A stretch of 64,000 nucleotides of DNA from Streptomyces rubellomurinus. Its GTDB lineage: Bacteria > Actinomycetota > Actinomycetes > Streptomycetales > Streptomycetaceae. The notes beneath the pieces are model-generated. The model saw only the letters and a list, made by a program, of their open reading frames with translations. It was not told the origin of the DNA and did not search any database. The translations under genes and the position numbers were made by a program. The first letter of the stretch is position 1. Each line of letters opens with the position of its first letter. Shown in pieces: positions 27,877 through 37,223 of this stretch. Location: positions 62,001-126,000 of the forward strand of contig NZ_JZKH01000011.1 in NCBI RefSeq assembly GCF_000961885.1, in the 5' to 3' direction.

Positions 27877-29502
27877 TCAGTGCAGGGCGCCGAGGTCCTT
27901 CGGGGCGGTCCAGCCGCTGAAGGTCACCAGGTGGCGGTTGGCGGTGACGGCCCACAGGTCGGGCTTGCCGTCCCCGTCACCGTCGCCCGAGCTGCCCAGG
28001 GTCGGGTAGGCGGCGGTGGTGAAGCCGGTGGCGACCACGTTCGCCGAGGGGTCGGCGAGGGCGGAGAAGTCGAACGGGCCGCCGACTGCCTTCGGGATCC
28101 GGTAGGCGTGCAGCGCGCCGGTGGCCCGCTCGCGCGCCCACAGCTGGAACGCGCCGGAGGCGTCCTTGCCGGGGGCGATCAGGTCGTAGCCGGCCCAGGC
28201 CCCGCCGGTGGTGAGCTGCTGGGCGAGGCCGTAGTCCCGCAGGGCCGCCGAGTACAGCCAGAGGTCACCGTTCTCGACGGAGACCAGGAACGGCCATTCG
28301 TGCGGCTCGTCGTTGCCGAGGGCGACCAGCTGGGTGGACGCTGACCAGTCCGCCGCGTAGCCCTGGGGGCAGTCGATCCACGTTCCGCCGGCGTCTGCGC
28401 ACTGGGACGGCTTGTCGATCAGGGTGGGGTACCCGTTGCCGAAGTCGCCCTGGTGCCCGTTGGCGTAGGCGTACAGGGCGCGCGGGTTGCCCTTGGGGTG
28501 CACCAGCAGGTCGTCCCCGGGGGCGTGGACCGGAGCCCAGCCGCGGTGCACCACCTGGTCGTCCTGCCAGCCGGCGTGCAGCGGCGCGAGCACGGCCGGG
28601 ACGGTCGAGCTCGGGGTGGTGTCGGACGCGTTGGCGCTGATGACCTGCAGGTTGCCCTGGGCGTCCGGCACGAGGATGTCCGGCACGCCGTCGCCGTCCA
28701 CATCGCCCGCGACGGCCGGCTTGGGGCGCGAGTCCCAGGGCGCGTAGAAGGTGTACGTGGCCGGCTGGCCGACGTTGCCGGCGTTGTCCATGGCCTGCAC
28801 GGTCAGGACGTTGGTGCCCCAGTCCTTGGGCTTGAGGGTGAGCTGGGCGGTGCCGTCCGCGCCCGCCTTGACGGTGTGTCCGGACCCGCAGTCCCAGCCG
28901 ACGCCGAGCGTGCCGTTCAGCGTGTACTGGTAGCAGGCCACCCCGGAGGCGGCATCGGTGCCGGTGAGGGTGAAGACGCCGTTCTCGCCCGCGTACTTGG
29001 CGGGCGTGGCGCCGGAGCCGCTCGCCGGGAAGTCGGTCGAGGAGACGGACAGTGCGGGCGCGGTGAGGTCGACCTTGAAGTGGCAGGCCGGAGCGGGCTT
29101 GCCGCTGCCCGGGGAGTACTCGGGCCAGGCCTGCCAGGTGTAGCTGTGGCCGTCCGCGAGAGCGCTGGTGGCGAGCTTCGCGGCGCCGGCGGTCACGTCG
29201 GCGGTGCTGTCGACGATCTTGTCGTGCGCCGGGGTCGAGTCGTCCCAGAGCTTGAAGCGCACCTGCGGGGAGGTGGCGGCGACCGCCAGGACGGGGTTGG
29301 CGACGCCCAGCCAGCCGGGGGCGGTGGAGTCGTCGCAGGCGTCGGTGTGCAGGCCCGTGGCGGCGAAGCCCGGGGCGGGCAGCGCCTTCGGGTCGGTGAC
29401 AGCCGTTCCCGGAACGGCCGAGGCCGCGGGCGCGGTGAGCAGCCCGGCGGCGATCGCGACCACGGTGACCGCACCGAGTCCGCGGGCACGCGAAAGTGTC
29501 AT
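27877..29502 (-). CDS. Exported FG-GAP/VCBS-type repeat protein
   Basis: This 541-residue secreted protein has a signal peptide (residues 1-29, ending ASA). The middle part has Ig-like beta segments with paired Cys. The C-terminal half carries calcium-loop motifs DVDGDGVPDILV and DGDGDGKPDLWAV, typical FG-GAP/VCBS repeats, which form beta-propellers. WLGVANPVLAVAATSPQVRF near the front is a common actinobacterial exported-protein phrase. No catalytic domain is visible. A weak TACGCGCGTG match lies 36 bases upstream of the ATG. Confidence 0.75.
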   Translation of the reverse strand: MTLSRARGLGAVTVVAIAAGLLTAPAASAVPGTAVTDPKALPAPGFAATGLHTDACDDSTAPGWLGVANPVLAVAATSPQVRFKLWDDSTPAHDKIVDSTADVTAGAAKLATSALADGHSYTWQAWPEYSPGSGKPAPACHFKVDLTAPALSVSSTDFPASGSGATPAKYAGENGVFTLTGTDAASGVACYQYTLNGTLGVGWDCGSGHTVKAGADGTAQLTLKPKDWGTNVLTVQAMDNAGNVGQPATYTFYAPWDSRPKPAVAGDVDGDGVPDILVPDAQGNLQVISANASDTTPSSTVPAVLAPLHAGWQDDQVVHRGWAPVHAPGDDLLVHPKGNPRALYAYANGHQGDFGNGYPTLIDKPSQCADAGGTWIDCPQGYAADWSASTQLVALGNDEPHEWPFLVSVENGDLWLYSAALRDYGLAQQLTTGGAWAGYDLIAPGKDASGAFQLWARERATGALHAYRIPKAVGGPFDFSALADPSANVVATGFTTAAYPTLGSSGDGDGDGKPDLWAVTANRHLVTFSGWTAPKDLGALH

Positions 29503-29597
29503 GGAGATTCCCCACCCCTTGTGATCAGCGCGTCCAGTACGCGCGTGAGAGCGGTGAGGATCCTGCCAGGAGGGCCCGACAGCGGCAACGGTGATTC

Positions 29598-29855
29598 TCA
29601 GTCGGTGGCCGGGGTGCGGCGGGTGGCGCGGAGGCCGCGCAGGCCCAGGGTGCCGACGGCGATGCCGAGGAGGAAGGAGGTGACGGCGAGGAGGAGGTGG
29701 ATCCAGAAGAAGGCGGTGGGCTGGGAGTGGTCGCCGTTGGTGAAGGCCTGGCCGCCGGAGTCCTTCCAGAGGTTCTTGACGAAGGTGGTCCAGATGATCA
29801 TCGACCAGACCCCGAAGGCGGTCAGGAACCAGGAGGCGCGGCGGCTGAGCTTCAT
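29598..29855 (-). CDS. SCO4848-type small membrane protein
   Basis: This 85-residue protein has two hydrophobic helices (WFLTAFGVWSMIIWTTFV and FFWIHLLLAVTSFLLGIAVG) separated by a polar loop, and a basic tail. It matches the small family named after SCO4848 in S. coelicolor, which, as I recall it, lies next to the D-Ala-D-Ala carboxypeptidase gene as here. The role is unknown. GAGGACC precedes the ATG. It is divergent from the carboxypeptidase gene. Confidence 0.8.
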   Translation of the reverse strand: MKLSRRASWFLTAFGVWSMIIWTTFVKNLWKDSGGQAFTNGDHSQPTAFFWIHLLLAVTSFLLGIAVGTLGLRGLRATRRTPATD

Positions 29856-29988
29856 GGGGCGGTCCTCGGCGGGGGGTGTGTGAAGGGGGTGTGCGTCCCC
29901 AGTATGCGGGGGGCTCCGATCGGCGTACGGCGGGCCCCTCCTGCGGAGGACCGGCCCCGGGGGGCGGACGGCGGGGGCCCCGACTGGG

Positions 29989-29994
29989 TACGGT
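29989..29994 (+). promoter_or_regulatory. -10 box of the carboxypeptidase gene, leaderless-type
   Basis: TACGGT at 29989-29994 is followed by six bases and the GTG start, so the transcript would begin at or near the start codon. No matching -35 is visible. Confidence 0.4.
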
Positions 29995-30000
29995 CTGCGG

Positions 30001-31209
30001 GTGTCAACACGCCGTCAGTCATTCGCGCACCTGTGCGCCGCGGTCACCGCGGCCCTCCCGGTCCTGCTCACCGCTCCGGCGGCCGTCGCGGCCCCGCACG
30101 AGCCGCCCCCGCCGGCCGCCGTGGTCGGCGGCGACCGGCTCGGCCGGCCCGGGGCCCAGGTCGACCCGCTGGCGGGCGCCCCGGCGCTGCCGGCCGACCT
30201 CACCGGGCAGTCCTGGATAGTCTCGGACGCGACCACGGGGGACGTGCTCGCGGCCTACAACCCGCATCTCAGGCTGCCCCCGGCCAGCACCCTGAAGATC
30301 CTCTTCGCCGACACCGTGCTGCCCAAGTTCGACCGCAACACCGTGCACAAGGTCGCCGACGAGGAGATCACCGGGCTCGGCGCCGGCAGCAGCCTGGTCG
30401 GCATCAAGGAGAACCTGGAGTACCGGGTCGAGGACCTGTGGCGCGGGGTGTTCCTGAGCTCCGGCAACGACGCCGTGCACGTCCTGGCGCACATGAACGG
30501 CGGCGTCCCGCAGACCGTCGCCGAGATGCAGGCCCGCGCGGACGCCCTGCAGGCGAGGGACACCAAGGTGATCTCCCCGGACGGCTACGACATGGACGGC
30601 CAGCTGTCCTCGGCCTACGACCTGTCGCTGTTCGCCCGCTCCGGCCTGCGCAACCCCGACTTCCGGGCGTACTGCGCGACCCGGGACGCGCAGTTCCCCG
30701 GCGCCGTCGACAAGAACACCGGCCAGCGCGGCAGCTTCGGGATCGCCAACACCGACCGGCTGCTGGGCAAGTACCCCGGCCTGATCGGGGTCAAGAACGG
30801 CACCACCACGAACGCCGGCTCGACCTTCGTCGGCGCCGCCGAGCGCGGCGGCCGCACCCTGCTGGTGACGGTGATGCACCCGGCCAGCTACCAGAAGGTG
30901 TACGACGAGACGGCCGCGCTGCTGGACTGGGGCTTCGCCGCGGCGGACAAGGTCCGGCCGGTCGGCAAGCTGGTCGACGAGCTGCCGCCGGGCGCCGCGC
31001 CCACCGGCCAGGCCGGCGGCGCCGACGGCGTGCCCGCGCCGCCTCCGCACCCCTCCCCCAGCACCCGGCCGGCCGCCGCGACGGCCCCGGCGGGCGGGGG
31101 CGGCGACGGCCCGGGCGTCGGCGGCTGGCTGGCCGTCGCGGCGGCGGGCGGCGCGGCCGGGTACGGCGTGCTGGTGCTGCGGCGGCGCCGGGCGGCGCGG
31201 ACCGACTGA
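30001..31209 (+). CDS. D-alanyl-D-alanine carboxypeptidase (DacA-like)
   Basis: This 402-residue membrane-anchored peptidase trims the D-Ala terminus of peptidoglycan stem peptides. SxxK is STLK (S96, K99), SxN is SGN (S154, N156), and KTG is replaced by KNG (265-267). It has a signal sequence and a Pro-rich spacer before a C-terminal hydrophobic helix and RRRR tail (366-402). KNG in place of KTG deserves note, though related actinobacterial enzymes may share it. It is divergent from the SCO4848-type gene. Confidence 0.9.
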   Translation: MSTRRQSFAHLCAAVTAALPVLLTAPAAVAAPHEPPPPAAVVGGDRLGRPGAQVDPLAGAPALPADLTGQSWIVSDATTGDVLAAYNPHLRLPPASTLKILFADTVLPKFDRNTVHKVADEEITGLGAGSSLVGIKENLEYRVEDLWRGVFLSSGNDAVHVLAHMNGGVPQTVAEMQARADALQARDTKVISPDGYDMDGQLSSAYDLSLFARSGLRNPDFRAYCATRDAQFPGAVDKNTGQRGSFGIANTDRLLGKYPGLIGVKNGTTTNAGSTFVGAAERGGRTLLVTVMHPASYQKVYDETAALLDWGFAAADKVRPVGKLVDELPPGAAPTGQAGGADGVPAPPPHPSPSTRPAAATAPAGGGGDGPGVGGWLAVAAAGGAAGYGVLVLRRRRAARTD

Positions 31210-31240
31210 GCCCCTGGTCGCCGACGGGTCCGGGGCTCAG
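31206..31240. terminator. Short hairpin overlapping two stop codons
   Basis: Nine-base arms CTGAGCCCC (31206-31214) and GGGGCTCAG (31232-31240) lie between the convergent carboxypeptidase and YihY genes and include both stop codons. Confidence 0.6.
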
Positions 31241-32163
31241 ACCCGGGCCCGGGCCGCCGCCTCGGACTCGTCGGCCGCCGCCAGCAGGGCCCGGCCGTGC
31301 GCGCGGGTGCGCTCCCGGGCGGCCTCCGGGTCGGCGGTCGCCGTCCAGGCCACGCAGTACATCAGCAGCCGGCTGACGAAGTTGATCCACAGCAGCAGCG
31401 CCACCGGCGTGGCGAAGGCGCCGTACAGGCTCCGCCCGGCGACCGAGCCGAGGTAGGAGGCCAGCAGCAGCTTCAGCAGCTCGAAGCCGACCGCGCCGAT
31501 CAGCGCGCCGTGCAGCAGGTCCCGGCGGTGCTGGCCGGTGATCCCGGGGAAGGGCCCCAGCAGGTAGGCGAACAGCAGCGTGTCGCAGGCGGCCGCTATG
31601 ACCAGGCCGATGCCGGTGAGCAGGTAGCCGTTGTGCAGGCCGATCTCGTCGGCGACCCGCCCGGCCAGCGTGGTGCCGACCGTCGAGGCGCCCATCGACG
31701 CCAGCGAGACCAGGCCGAGGCCGGCCAGCACCACGCAGTCCCAGGCCTTGGCGAGGATCGGGTTGCCGTCCTCGTCGGGCAGCTGCCAGATGTCCCGGAT
31801 CGAGCTGCGCATGGTGTCCACCCAGCCGAGGCCGGAGAGCAGCAGCAGCGCCCCGCCGACCAGCCCGACGGCGCCCGCGTTGGCCACCAGCGAGGGCAGG
31901 TCGAGCGCGTCCGAGATGCCCGGCAGCTGGTCCGAGATGCGGTGCTGCAGGTCGGCGACCCGGCTGTCGCTGAGCGTCGCGACGGCGATCGCCAGGCCGA
32001 CCGTGAGCAGCGGGAACAGGGCGAGGAAGCCGAAGAAGGTGACGGCCCCGGCCAGCCGGTTGCCGCGGGCGGCGGTGAAGTACTCGTACACCCGGTACGG
32101 GCGGCTGCGCAGCACCCGGGCGACGAGCGGGCCGAGGACCGGGAGTCGGGTCAGGAATTCCAC
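31237..32163 (-). CDS. YihY/BrkB family inner-membrane protein
   Basis: This 308-residue protein has about six hydrophobic helices. YFTAARGNRLAGAVTFFGFLALFPLL is the family's typical first-helix segment, and GAFATPVALLLWINFVSRLLMYCVA is the last. The family was once wrongly called ribonuclease BN. Its function is unknown. The GTG start is immediately preceded by a 17-bp palindrome. Confidence 0.92.
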   Translation of the reverse strand: MEFLTRLPVLGPLVARVLRSRPYRVYEYFTAARGNRLAGAVTFFGFLALFPLLTVGLAIAVATLSDSRVADLQHRISDQLPGISDALDLPSLVANAGAVGLVGGALLLLSGLGWVDTMRSSIRDIWQLPDEDGNPILAKAWDCVVLAGLGLVSLASMGASTVGTTLAGRVADEIGLHNGYLLTGIGLVIAAACDTLLFAYLLGPFPGITGQHRRDLLHGALIGAVGFELLKLLLASYLGSVAGRSLYGAFATPVALLLWINFVSRLLMYCVAWTATADPEAARERTRAHGRALLAAADESEAAARARV

Positions 32164-32165
32164 CC

Positions 32166-32182
32166 GACCGGTTATACCGGTC
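32166..32182. promoter_or_regulatory. Palindrome over the YihY promoter
   Basis: GACCGGT-TAT-ACCGGTC is a perfect 7-bp inverted repeat with 3-nt centre. Read on the minus strand it contains TATAAC, followed by seven bases and the GTG start, so a regulator bound here would cover the -10 region of a leaderless-type promoter. Confidence 0.5.
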
Positions 32183-32199
32183 GCTCCCCCGAACGGCCG

Positions 32200-33198
32200 T
32201 CAGCCACGCACCAGGCGACGGGCCTTGGCGAGGGCGCGGACGGCCTGGTAGGCGCCGTAGCGGCCGCGGCTGAGCAGTTCGAGGCGGATGCCGTCCACGC
32301 CGGCGGGCGGGCGGTAGCCGGCCGGGCGCAGCCGGGCGCAGTGCGCGGCGGCGCGGCGGAAGTACTCGCGGCGGTCGCCGGCCGGGACGCGGCCGGGCTT
32401 GGCGACCACGGTGTTGAGGTGGTGCAGCATCTTGCCGTAGACCACCGGGCGCCAGCGGTCGAGGTCGGGGCGGCGGTCGAGGAAGGCGAACACCAGGTCG
32501 TACTGGGCGAAGACGTCGAAGTGCTTGCGGCTGGCGGTGGCCAGGATGTTGCCGCCCTCCTGGCGCTGGCGGTAGTGCACGCCGACCTCGTCGAGCAGGG
32601 TGATCCGCTCGGCGGCAAGCAGCGCCGGGTACGTCCAGGGGGTGTCCTCGTAGTAGCCGGCCGGGAAGACCAGCCGCTGCCCGGTGACGAAGTCGCGGCG
32701 GTAGGCCTTGTTCCAGACGACCTGGAGCAGGTCGAGCAGGTCGGGGCGGGCGGCGAGGTCGAAGACGTCCGGGGAGGCGGCGCCGAAGACGTGGGCGGAG
32801 GCGGCCCGGGTGATCCGGCCGTCCGCGTAGGTGCGGGCGTAGTCGTAGACCAGGACGTCCGGGTCGCCGGTGGCGGCGAGCCGCCGGTCGACGGCCTCGA
32901 GCAGGCCGGGGGTGAGCGTGTCGTCGCTGTCGAGGAAGACCACGTAGTCGCCGGTGGCGACCTCCAGGCCGGCGTTGCGGGCGCGGCCGAGGCCGACGTT
33001 CTCCGGCAGGTGCAGCACGGTGACGCGGGGGTCGGCGGCGGCCGCCGCGTCCAGCATCGCGCCGCAGCCGTCCGGGGAGCGGTCGTCCACCGCGATGAGT
33101 TCGAGGTCCGGGCCGCCCTGGCCGAGCACCGAGTCGAGGCACTCGGCGAGGTAGTCCTGGACCTGGTACACGGGAACGATCACGCTGAAGCGGGGCAC
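32200..33198 (-). CDS. Family 2 glycosyltransferase
   Basis: This 332-residue enzyme has a GT-A fold. VIVPVYQVQDYLAECLDSV and VDDRSPDG begin it, and FLDSDDTLTPG (DxD motif) binds the metal-nucleotide. The N-terminal third resembles the GT2 half of the large protein encoded divergently at 33336, suggesting a shared polymer pathway. GTG at 33198 is chosen from the VPRFSVIVPVY start; upstream residues are Pro/Arg-rich and lack a ribosome-binding site. Confidence 0.88.
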   Translation of the reverse strand: MPRFSVIVPVYQVQDYLAECLDSVLGQGGPDLELIAVDDRSPDGCGAMLDAAAAADPRVTVLHLPENVGLGRARNAGLEVATGDYVVFLDSDDTLTPGLLEAVDRRLAATGDPDVLVYDYARTYADGRITRAASAHVFGAASPDVFDLAARPDLLDLLQVVWNKAYRRDFVTGQRLVFPAGYYEDTPWTYPALLAAERITLLDEVGVHYRQRQEGGNILATASRKHFDVFAQYDLVFAFLDRRPDLDRWRPVVYGKMLHHLNTVVAKPGRVPAGDRREYFRRAAAHCARLRPAGYRPPAGVDGIRLELLSRGRYGAYQAVRALAKARRLVRG

Positions 33199-33241
33199 GG
33201 GCCCCAGAGTAGTGGGCCCGAAGGGCGCGAAACCCCGGAGG

Positions 33242-33247
33242 TAGGAT
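33242..33247 (+). promoter_or_regulatory. Probable -10 box of the polymer synthase gene
   Basis: TAGGAT at 33242-33247, about 88 bases before the ATG, resembles the sdh -10 box at 24280. No clear -35 is seen. Confidence 0.35.
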
Positions 33248-33335
33248 CGGGGAGCACGTACGCACCGAATCAAAGTGGCGCCAGGCCCGTCCCCCCGGGT
33301 GGCCACGCTCCTCCCGAGAAAGGCCTGCGTAGCCG

Positions 33336-36300
33336 ATGGCTCCCCGCCTCTCCATCGTCGTCCCGATCTACAACGTCGAGCGGTACCTCGTCGAGTGCCT
33401 CGACTCGATCGCCGCCCAGACCTTCACGGACTTCGAGTGCGTCATGGTCGACGACGGTTCGAAGGACGGCAGCGCGGCCCTCGCCGAGGCGTACGCGGTC
33501 CAGGACCCGCGGTTCCGGCTGGTCCGGCAGGTGAACAAGGGCCTCGGCGCGGCCCGCAACACCGGCATCCGGCACATCGACCCGGACTCCGAGTTCCTGT
33601 GCTTCGTCGACAGCGACGACTCGATGCCGCCGAGCGCGTACGAGCTGATGATCAACACGCTGGACGAGACCGGCTCGGACTTCTGCACCGGCAACGTGCT
33701 GCGGTTCCGCGCGGTGGGCTACTACCAGTCCGGCGGGCACGTGAAGCCGTTCAAGGAGACCAGGCTCAAGACCCACATCACCGAGATCCCGGCGCTGGTC
33801 ACCGACCGCACCGCGTGGAACAAGGTGTACCGCCGCTCGTTCTTCGACGCGGCCGGCCTGCTCTACCCCGAGGGCATCCTGTACGAGGACGCGCCGGTCA
33901 GCGTCCCGCACCACTACCTGGCGGCCAGCGTCGACGTGCTCGCCGAGCCGATCTACCACTGGCGCGAGCGCGAGGTCGGCGAGATGTCGATCACGCAGAT
34001 GCGCACCAACCCGAAGGGTCTGGTCGACCGGGTCGCCTCGGTCGAGCTGGTCCGCGGCTGGCTGAAGAAGCGGACCGAGCCGCGCTTCGCCGAGTACCTG
34101 CGCTCCTACGACGAGAACACCCTCGTCGAGGAGATCCCGATGTTCTTCTGGTCCGTCGTGGACGGCGACCAGGAGTACCGCGCCGCCTACCAGCAGCACG
34201 TCAGCCGGCTGCTCCGCTCGATCGGCCCGGACCTGGTCCGCAAGCTGCGCGCGCCGCTGCGGCTCAAGTACCACCTGACCCTGCAGGGCCGGATCGACGA
34301 GCTGGTCGAGCAGATCAAGTACGAGGGCGAGAGCGGCGGCGGCGTCCAGGCGCGCGGCGTGCTGCGCCCGTACGCCGACTACCCGTTCCTGCGCGGCGGG
34401 CGCAAGAGCGTGCCGGCCGGGGTGCTCAAGCTCGACAACTCGCTGGTCATGCGCAGCCGGCTCTACAGCAGCGGCTGGGTCGGCGGGAAGCTGCAGCTGG
34501 CCGGGCACGCGTTCCCGGAGCAGCTGGGCGCGGCCGGCAAGCACGACATGGTCCGCACCCTGGTGCTGCGCGAGGCCAAGGGCCGCCGCGTCGTCGCGGT
34601 GCCGATGAAGACCACGTACAGCCCCGAGGCCACCGCCAGCTGCAACCACGACCTGTACAGCTGCGACTGGTCGGGCTTCACCGTCTCCGTCGACCCGCGG
34701 AAGCTGCGCAACCGCGGGCAGTGGAAGGACGGCAACTGGCGCGTCCTGGTGGCCGGCGCGGGCAAGGGCGGCGTCTACAAGGGCCGGATCTCGGCCGGCT
34801 GGAGCGACACCGCGCAGTACATCCCGTCGTCCTGGGTCGAGCCGGACGTGCGGATCGTGCCGTGGGTCCGCGACAACTTCGTCTACCTCCGGGTGGAGAC
34901 CGTCAAGGCCCGGGTGACCGGCTTGACCGGCCACGGCGACCGGGTCGAGGTCTCCGGCGCGGCCCGCTCCGGCCCGAGCTTCGCCGGGGCCCGGCTGCGG
35001 ATGACCCACGTCGAGTCGGACCGCTCGGTGTCCTTCCCGCTGGAGCTGGGCGCGCCGGTCGGCACGCTGCAGCCGTTCGCCACCTCCTTCCCGGTGGCCG
35101 AGCTGACCGCCGTCCGCGAGGCCTGGGCCGAGCTGGACCCGGTGGCCGCCGCGCGCAGCCGCGACCGCTGGGACACCGTGCTGCTGCTGGCGGACGGCAG
35201 CACCGTCCCGGTGGCCTGGGACGAGCGCAACGCGCCCGAGCAGCTGCACCTGCCGCTGAACCCGGACGCCCCGGCCGACCGGCGCCGGGTGCTCTACGCC
35301 AAGCCCTCCCCCGGCGGCTACCTGCAGTTCTCCGACCAGGTGCTGCAGCCGGTGGTGGACGAGATCGCCTCCCGCGGCGCGGACGGCTTCCTGCTCAGCG
35401 GCTCGTTCCCGCTGCCCGGCGCGCACCGCTGGGAGCTGGTGGTCCGCCACCACTGGCGCGAGGAGGAGCACGTCTACCCGGTGGAGATCGCGGACGGCCG
35501 GTTCCGCACCGCGCTGCCGACCGTGCCGACCGCCTCCTTCGCCGGGCAGGTGCCGCTCGCCCACGGCACCTGGAACGTCTTCTTCCGCCCGGTCGGCGCG
35601 CCGATCGAGGACCTGCCGGTCTCCGCCGCGCTGATCAGCCCGGACTGCTTCGGCGTGCTGCCGCTGGAGGTGGAGTCGCGCGGCAAGCGGATCGTGCTGG
35701 AGCGCCGCCACTACGACGGGCTGTCGTTGGAGTCGCACGCGGCGCTGCTGCCCGAGGAGCGCTCCGGCTACCGCCAGCGCCAGCAGCGGTCCGTCGACTA
35801 CCCGGCCGCCCGGCGCAAGCCGGTGCGCGACGCCGTGCTGTACAACGTGGCCGGCGGCAGCCAGTACGGCGACTCGCCGCGGGCGATCCACGAGGAGCTG
35901 GTCCGCCGCGGCCTGCCGCTGGAGCACCTGTGGGGCTCCGACGACATGCAGGCGGACCTGCCGAGCACGGCCCGCGCCGTCCGGCTGTACAGCCCGGAGT
36001 GGTTCGAGGCGCTGGCCACCGCCAAGTACGTCGTGACCAGCACCCACCTGCCCGACTTCTTCGTCCGCCGCCCCGGCCAGGTGGTCGTGCAGACCTGGCA
36101 GGGCAGCCCGCTGAAGCAGGTCGGCTTCGACTTCGAGAAGGTCTGGTTCACCGACTCGAACTACCTGAAGACGCTGGCCCGGGAAGTCCCGAACTGGAAC
36201 CTGCTGGTGGCTGGCAGCAGCTGGTCGGCCCCGGTGCTGCGGCGCGCCTTCGACTACCAGGGCGAGATCCTGGAGAGCGGTTCGCCGCGCAACGACCTGC

Positions 36301-36908
36301 TGTTCGCGGCCGACCGGGAGAAGACCGCCGAGCAGGTCCGCGAGCGGCTCGGCCTGCCCGAGGGCAAGAAGGTCGTGCTCTACGCGCCGACCTGGCGCGA
36401 GGACCGGCGGCGGCCGAACGGCGGCTACCAGATCGACCTGCGGCTCGACCTCGCGGCGGCCCGGGCCGCGCTCGGCGACGACCAGGTGCTGCTGGTGCGC
36501 CGGCACCCCCTGATGTGCGGCCAGATCCCGGACGCCGGCAACGGCTACGTGTGGGACGTCGGCAGCTACCCCGACATGGCCGAGCTGCTGCTGATCGCCG
36601 ACGTCCTGGTGACCGACTACTCGGCCTCCGTGTTCGACTTCGCGTCGACCGGCAAGCCGATGCTGTTCTTCACCTACGACCTGGAGCACTACCGCGACAA
36701 CCTGCGCGGGTTCAGCCTGGACTTCGAGGCCGAGGCGCCCGGCCCGCTGCTGGCCACCTCCGAGGAACTGGTCTCGGCGCTGGGCCGGGTGGAGCAGGTC
36801 GCGGCCGAGTACGCCGACAAGGCGGCCGCGTTCCGCGAGGCCTACTGCGACCTGGACGACGGCAAGGCCTCGGCCCGGGTGGTCGACGCGATGCTCCGCA
36901 AGGAGTAG
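33336..36908 (+). CDS. Large bifunctional GT2 / TagF-like glycerophosphotransferase-type protein
   Basis: This 1190-residue cytoplasmic or membrane-associated enzyme begins with a GT2 domain (DDGS at 39-42, DSDD at 92-95) over about 240 residues. A middle region of about 500 residues contains beta-rich repeats such as DWSGFTVSVDP. The C-terminal 360 residues are a CDP-glycerol glycerophosphotransferase (TagF) domain with LYAPTWRED, VTDYSASVFDF and FFTYDLEHYRD. TagF catalytic His in the TWHGTPLK motif is Gln here (TWQGSPLK, Q922), while H1057 in RRHP is kept. A teichoic- or teichulosonic-acid-like wall polymer is a reasonable inference. Confidence 0.85.
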   Translation: MAPRLSIVVPIYNVERYLVECLDSIAAQTFTDFECVMVDDGSKDGSAALAEAYAVQDPRFRLVRQVNKGLGAARNTGIRHIDPDSEFLCFVDSDDSMPPSAYELMINTLDETGSDFCTGNVLRFRAVGYYQSGGHVKPFKETRLKTHITEIPALVTDRTAWNKVYRRSFFDAAGLLYPEGILYEDAPVSVPHHYLAASVDVLAEPIYHWREREVGEMSITQMRTNPKGLVDRVASVELVRGWLKKRTEPRFAEYLRSYDENTLVEEIPMFFWSVVDGDQEYRAAYQQHVSRLLRSIGPDLVRKLRAPLRLKYHLTLQGRIDELVEQIKYEGESGGGVQARGVLRPYADYPFLRGGRKSVPAGVLKLDNSLVMRSRLYSSGWVGGKLQLAGHAFPEQLGAAGKHDMVRTLVLREAKGRRVVAVPMKTTYSPEATASCNHDLYSCDWSGFTVSVDPRKLRNRGQWKDGNWRVLVAGAGKGGVYKGRISAGWSDTAQYIPSSWVEPDVRIVPWVRDNFVYLRVETVKARVTGLTGHGDRVEVSGAARSGPSFAGARLRMTHVESDRSVSFPLELGAPVGTLQPFATSFPVAELTAVREAWAELDPVAAARSRDRWDTVLLLADGSTVPVAWDERNAPEQLHLPLNPDAPADRRRVLYAKPSPGGYLQFSDQVLQPVVDEIASRGADGFLLSGSFPLPGAHRWELVVRHHWREEEHVYPVEIADGRFRTALPTVPTASFAGQVPLAHGTWNVFFRPVGAPIEDLPVSAALISPDCFGVLPLEVESRGKRIVLERRHYDGLSLESHAALLPEERSGYRQRQQRSVDYPAARRKPVRDAVLYNVAGGSQYGDSPRAIHEELVRRGLPLEHLWGSDDMQADLPSTARAVRLYSPEWFEALATAKYVVTSTHLPDFFVRRPGQVVVQTWQGSPLKQVGFDFEKVWFTDSNYLKTLAREVPNWNLLVAGSSWSAPVLRRAFDYQGEILESGSPRNDLLFAADREKTAEQVRERLGLPEGKKVVLYAPTWREDRRRPNGGYQIDLRLDLAAARAALGDDQVLLVRRHPLMCGQIPDAGNGYVWDVGSYPDMAELLLIADVLVTDYSASVFDFASTGKPMLFFTYDLEHYRDNLRGFSLDFEAEAPGPLLATSEELVSALGRVEQVAAEYADKAAAFREAYCDLDDGKASARVVDAMLRKE

Positions 36909-37223
36909 CCGCCGTCGCCGGGGGTGTCCGACACGGGCGTGTCGGACACCCCCGGCGCCCGTGCCGAAATGCCCGAAGAGGAATTCCCGCACGGACTTCC
37001 GTCCTTTACGTGTGCTATTCCCTCGGAGCGGCGCGAACACGTCGCTCGGACCGGCCGCGCCGGACGAATTTCTGAGGAAATTCGCAGATCCGTACGGTTG
37101 ACCCCGGGCATCGCCCCGGTATGGGATGTGAAGTCGGCCCCGGACCGGACACGAACGGATCGGCGGCGCTCCCGGTTCACCGCCACGCCCGGGAATCCTG
37201 TTTGCTCGAAGGGTCTTCCCGAC
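36909..37223. other. Intergenic region between the two TagF-like genes
   Basis: These 315 bases hold a strong hairpin at 36916-36957 and then an AT-richer stretch (about 36960-37100) with TTTACGTGTGCTATTCC. The promoter of the second TagF-like gene must lie there. Apparent coding in this stretch has no plausible start. Confidence 0.55.
36916..36957. terminator. Long hairpin terminator
   Basis: Perfect 19-bp arms (36916-36934 and 36939-36957) with a 4-nt loop, directly after the stop of the large polymer synthase gene. It indicates that the downstream paralogue has its own promoter. Confidence 0.88.

Noticed and set aside
29989-29994. A second palindrome site like YTACGCGCGTAR near the carboxypeptidase gene
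   Set aside because: Only TACGGT is present, and the palindrome core is missing.
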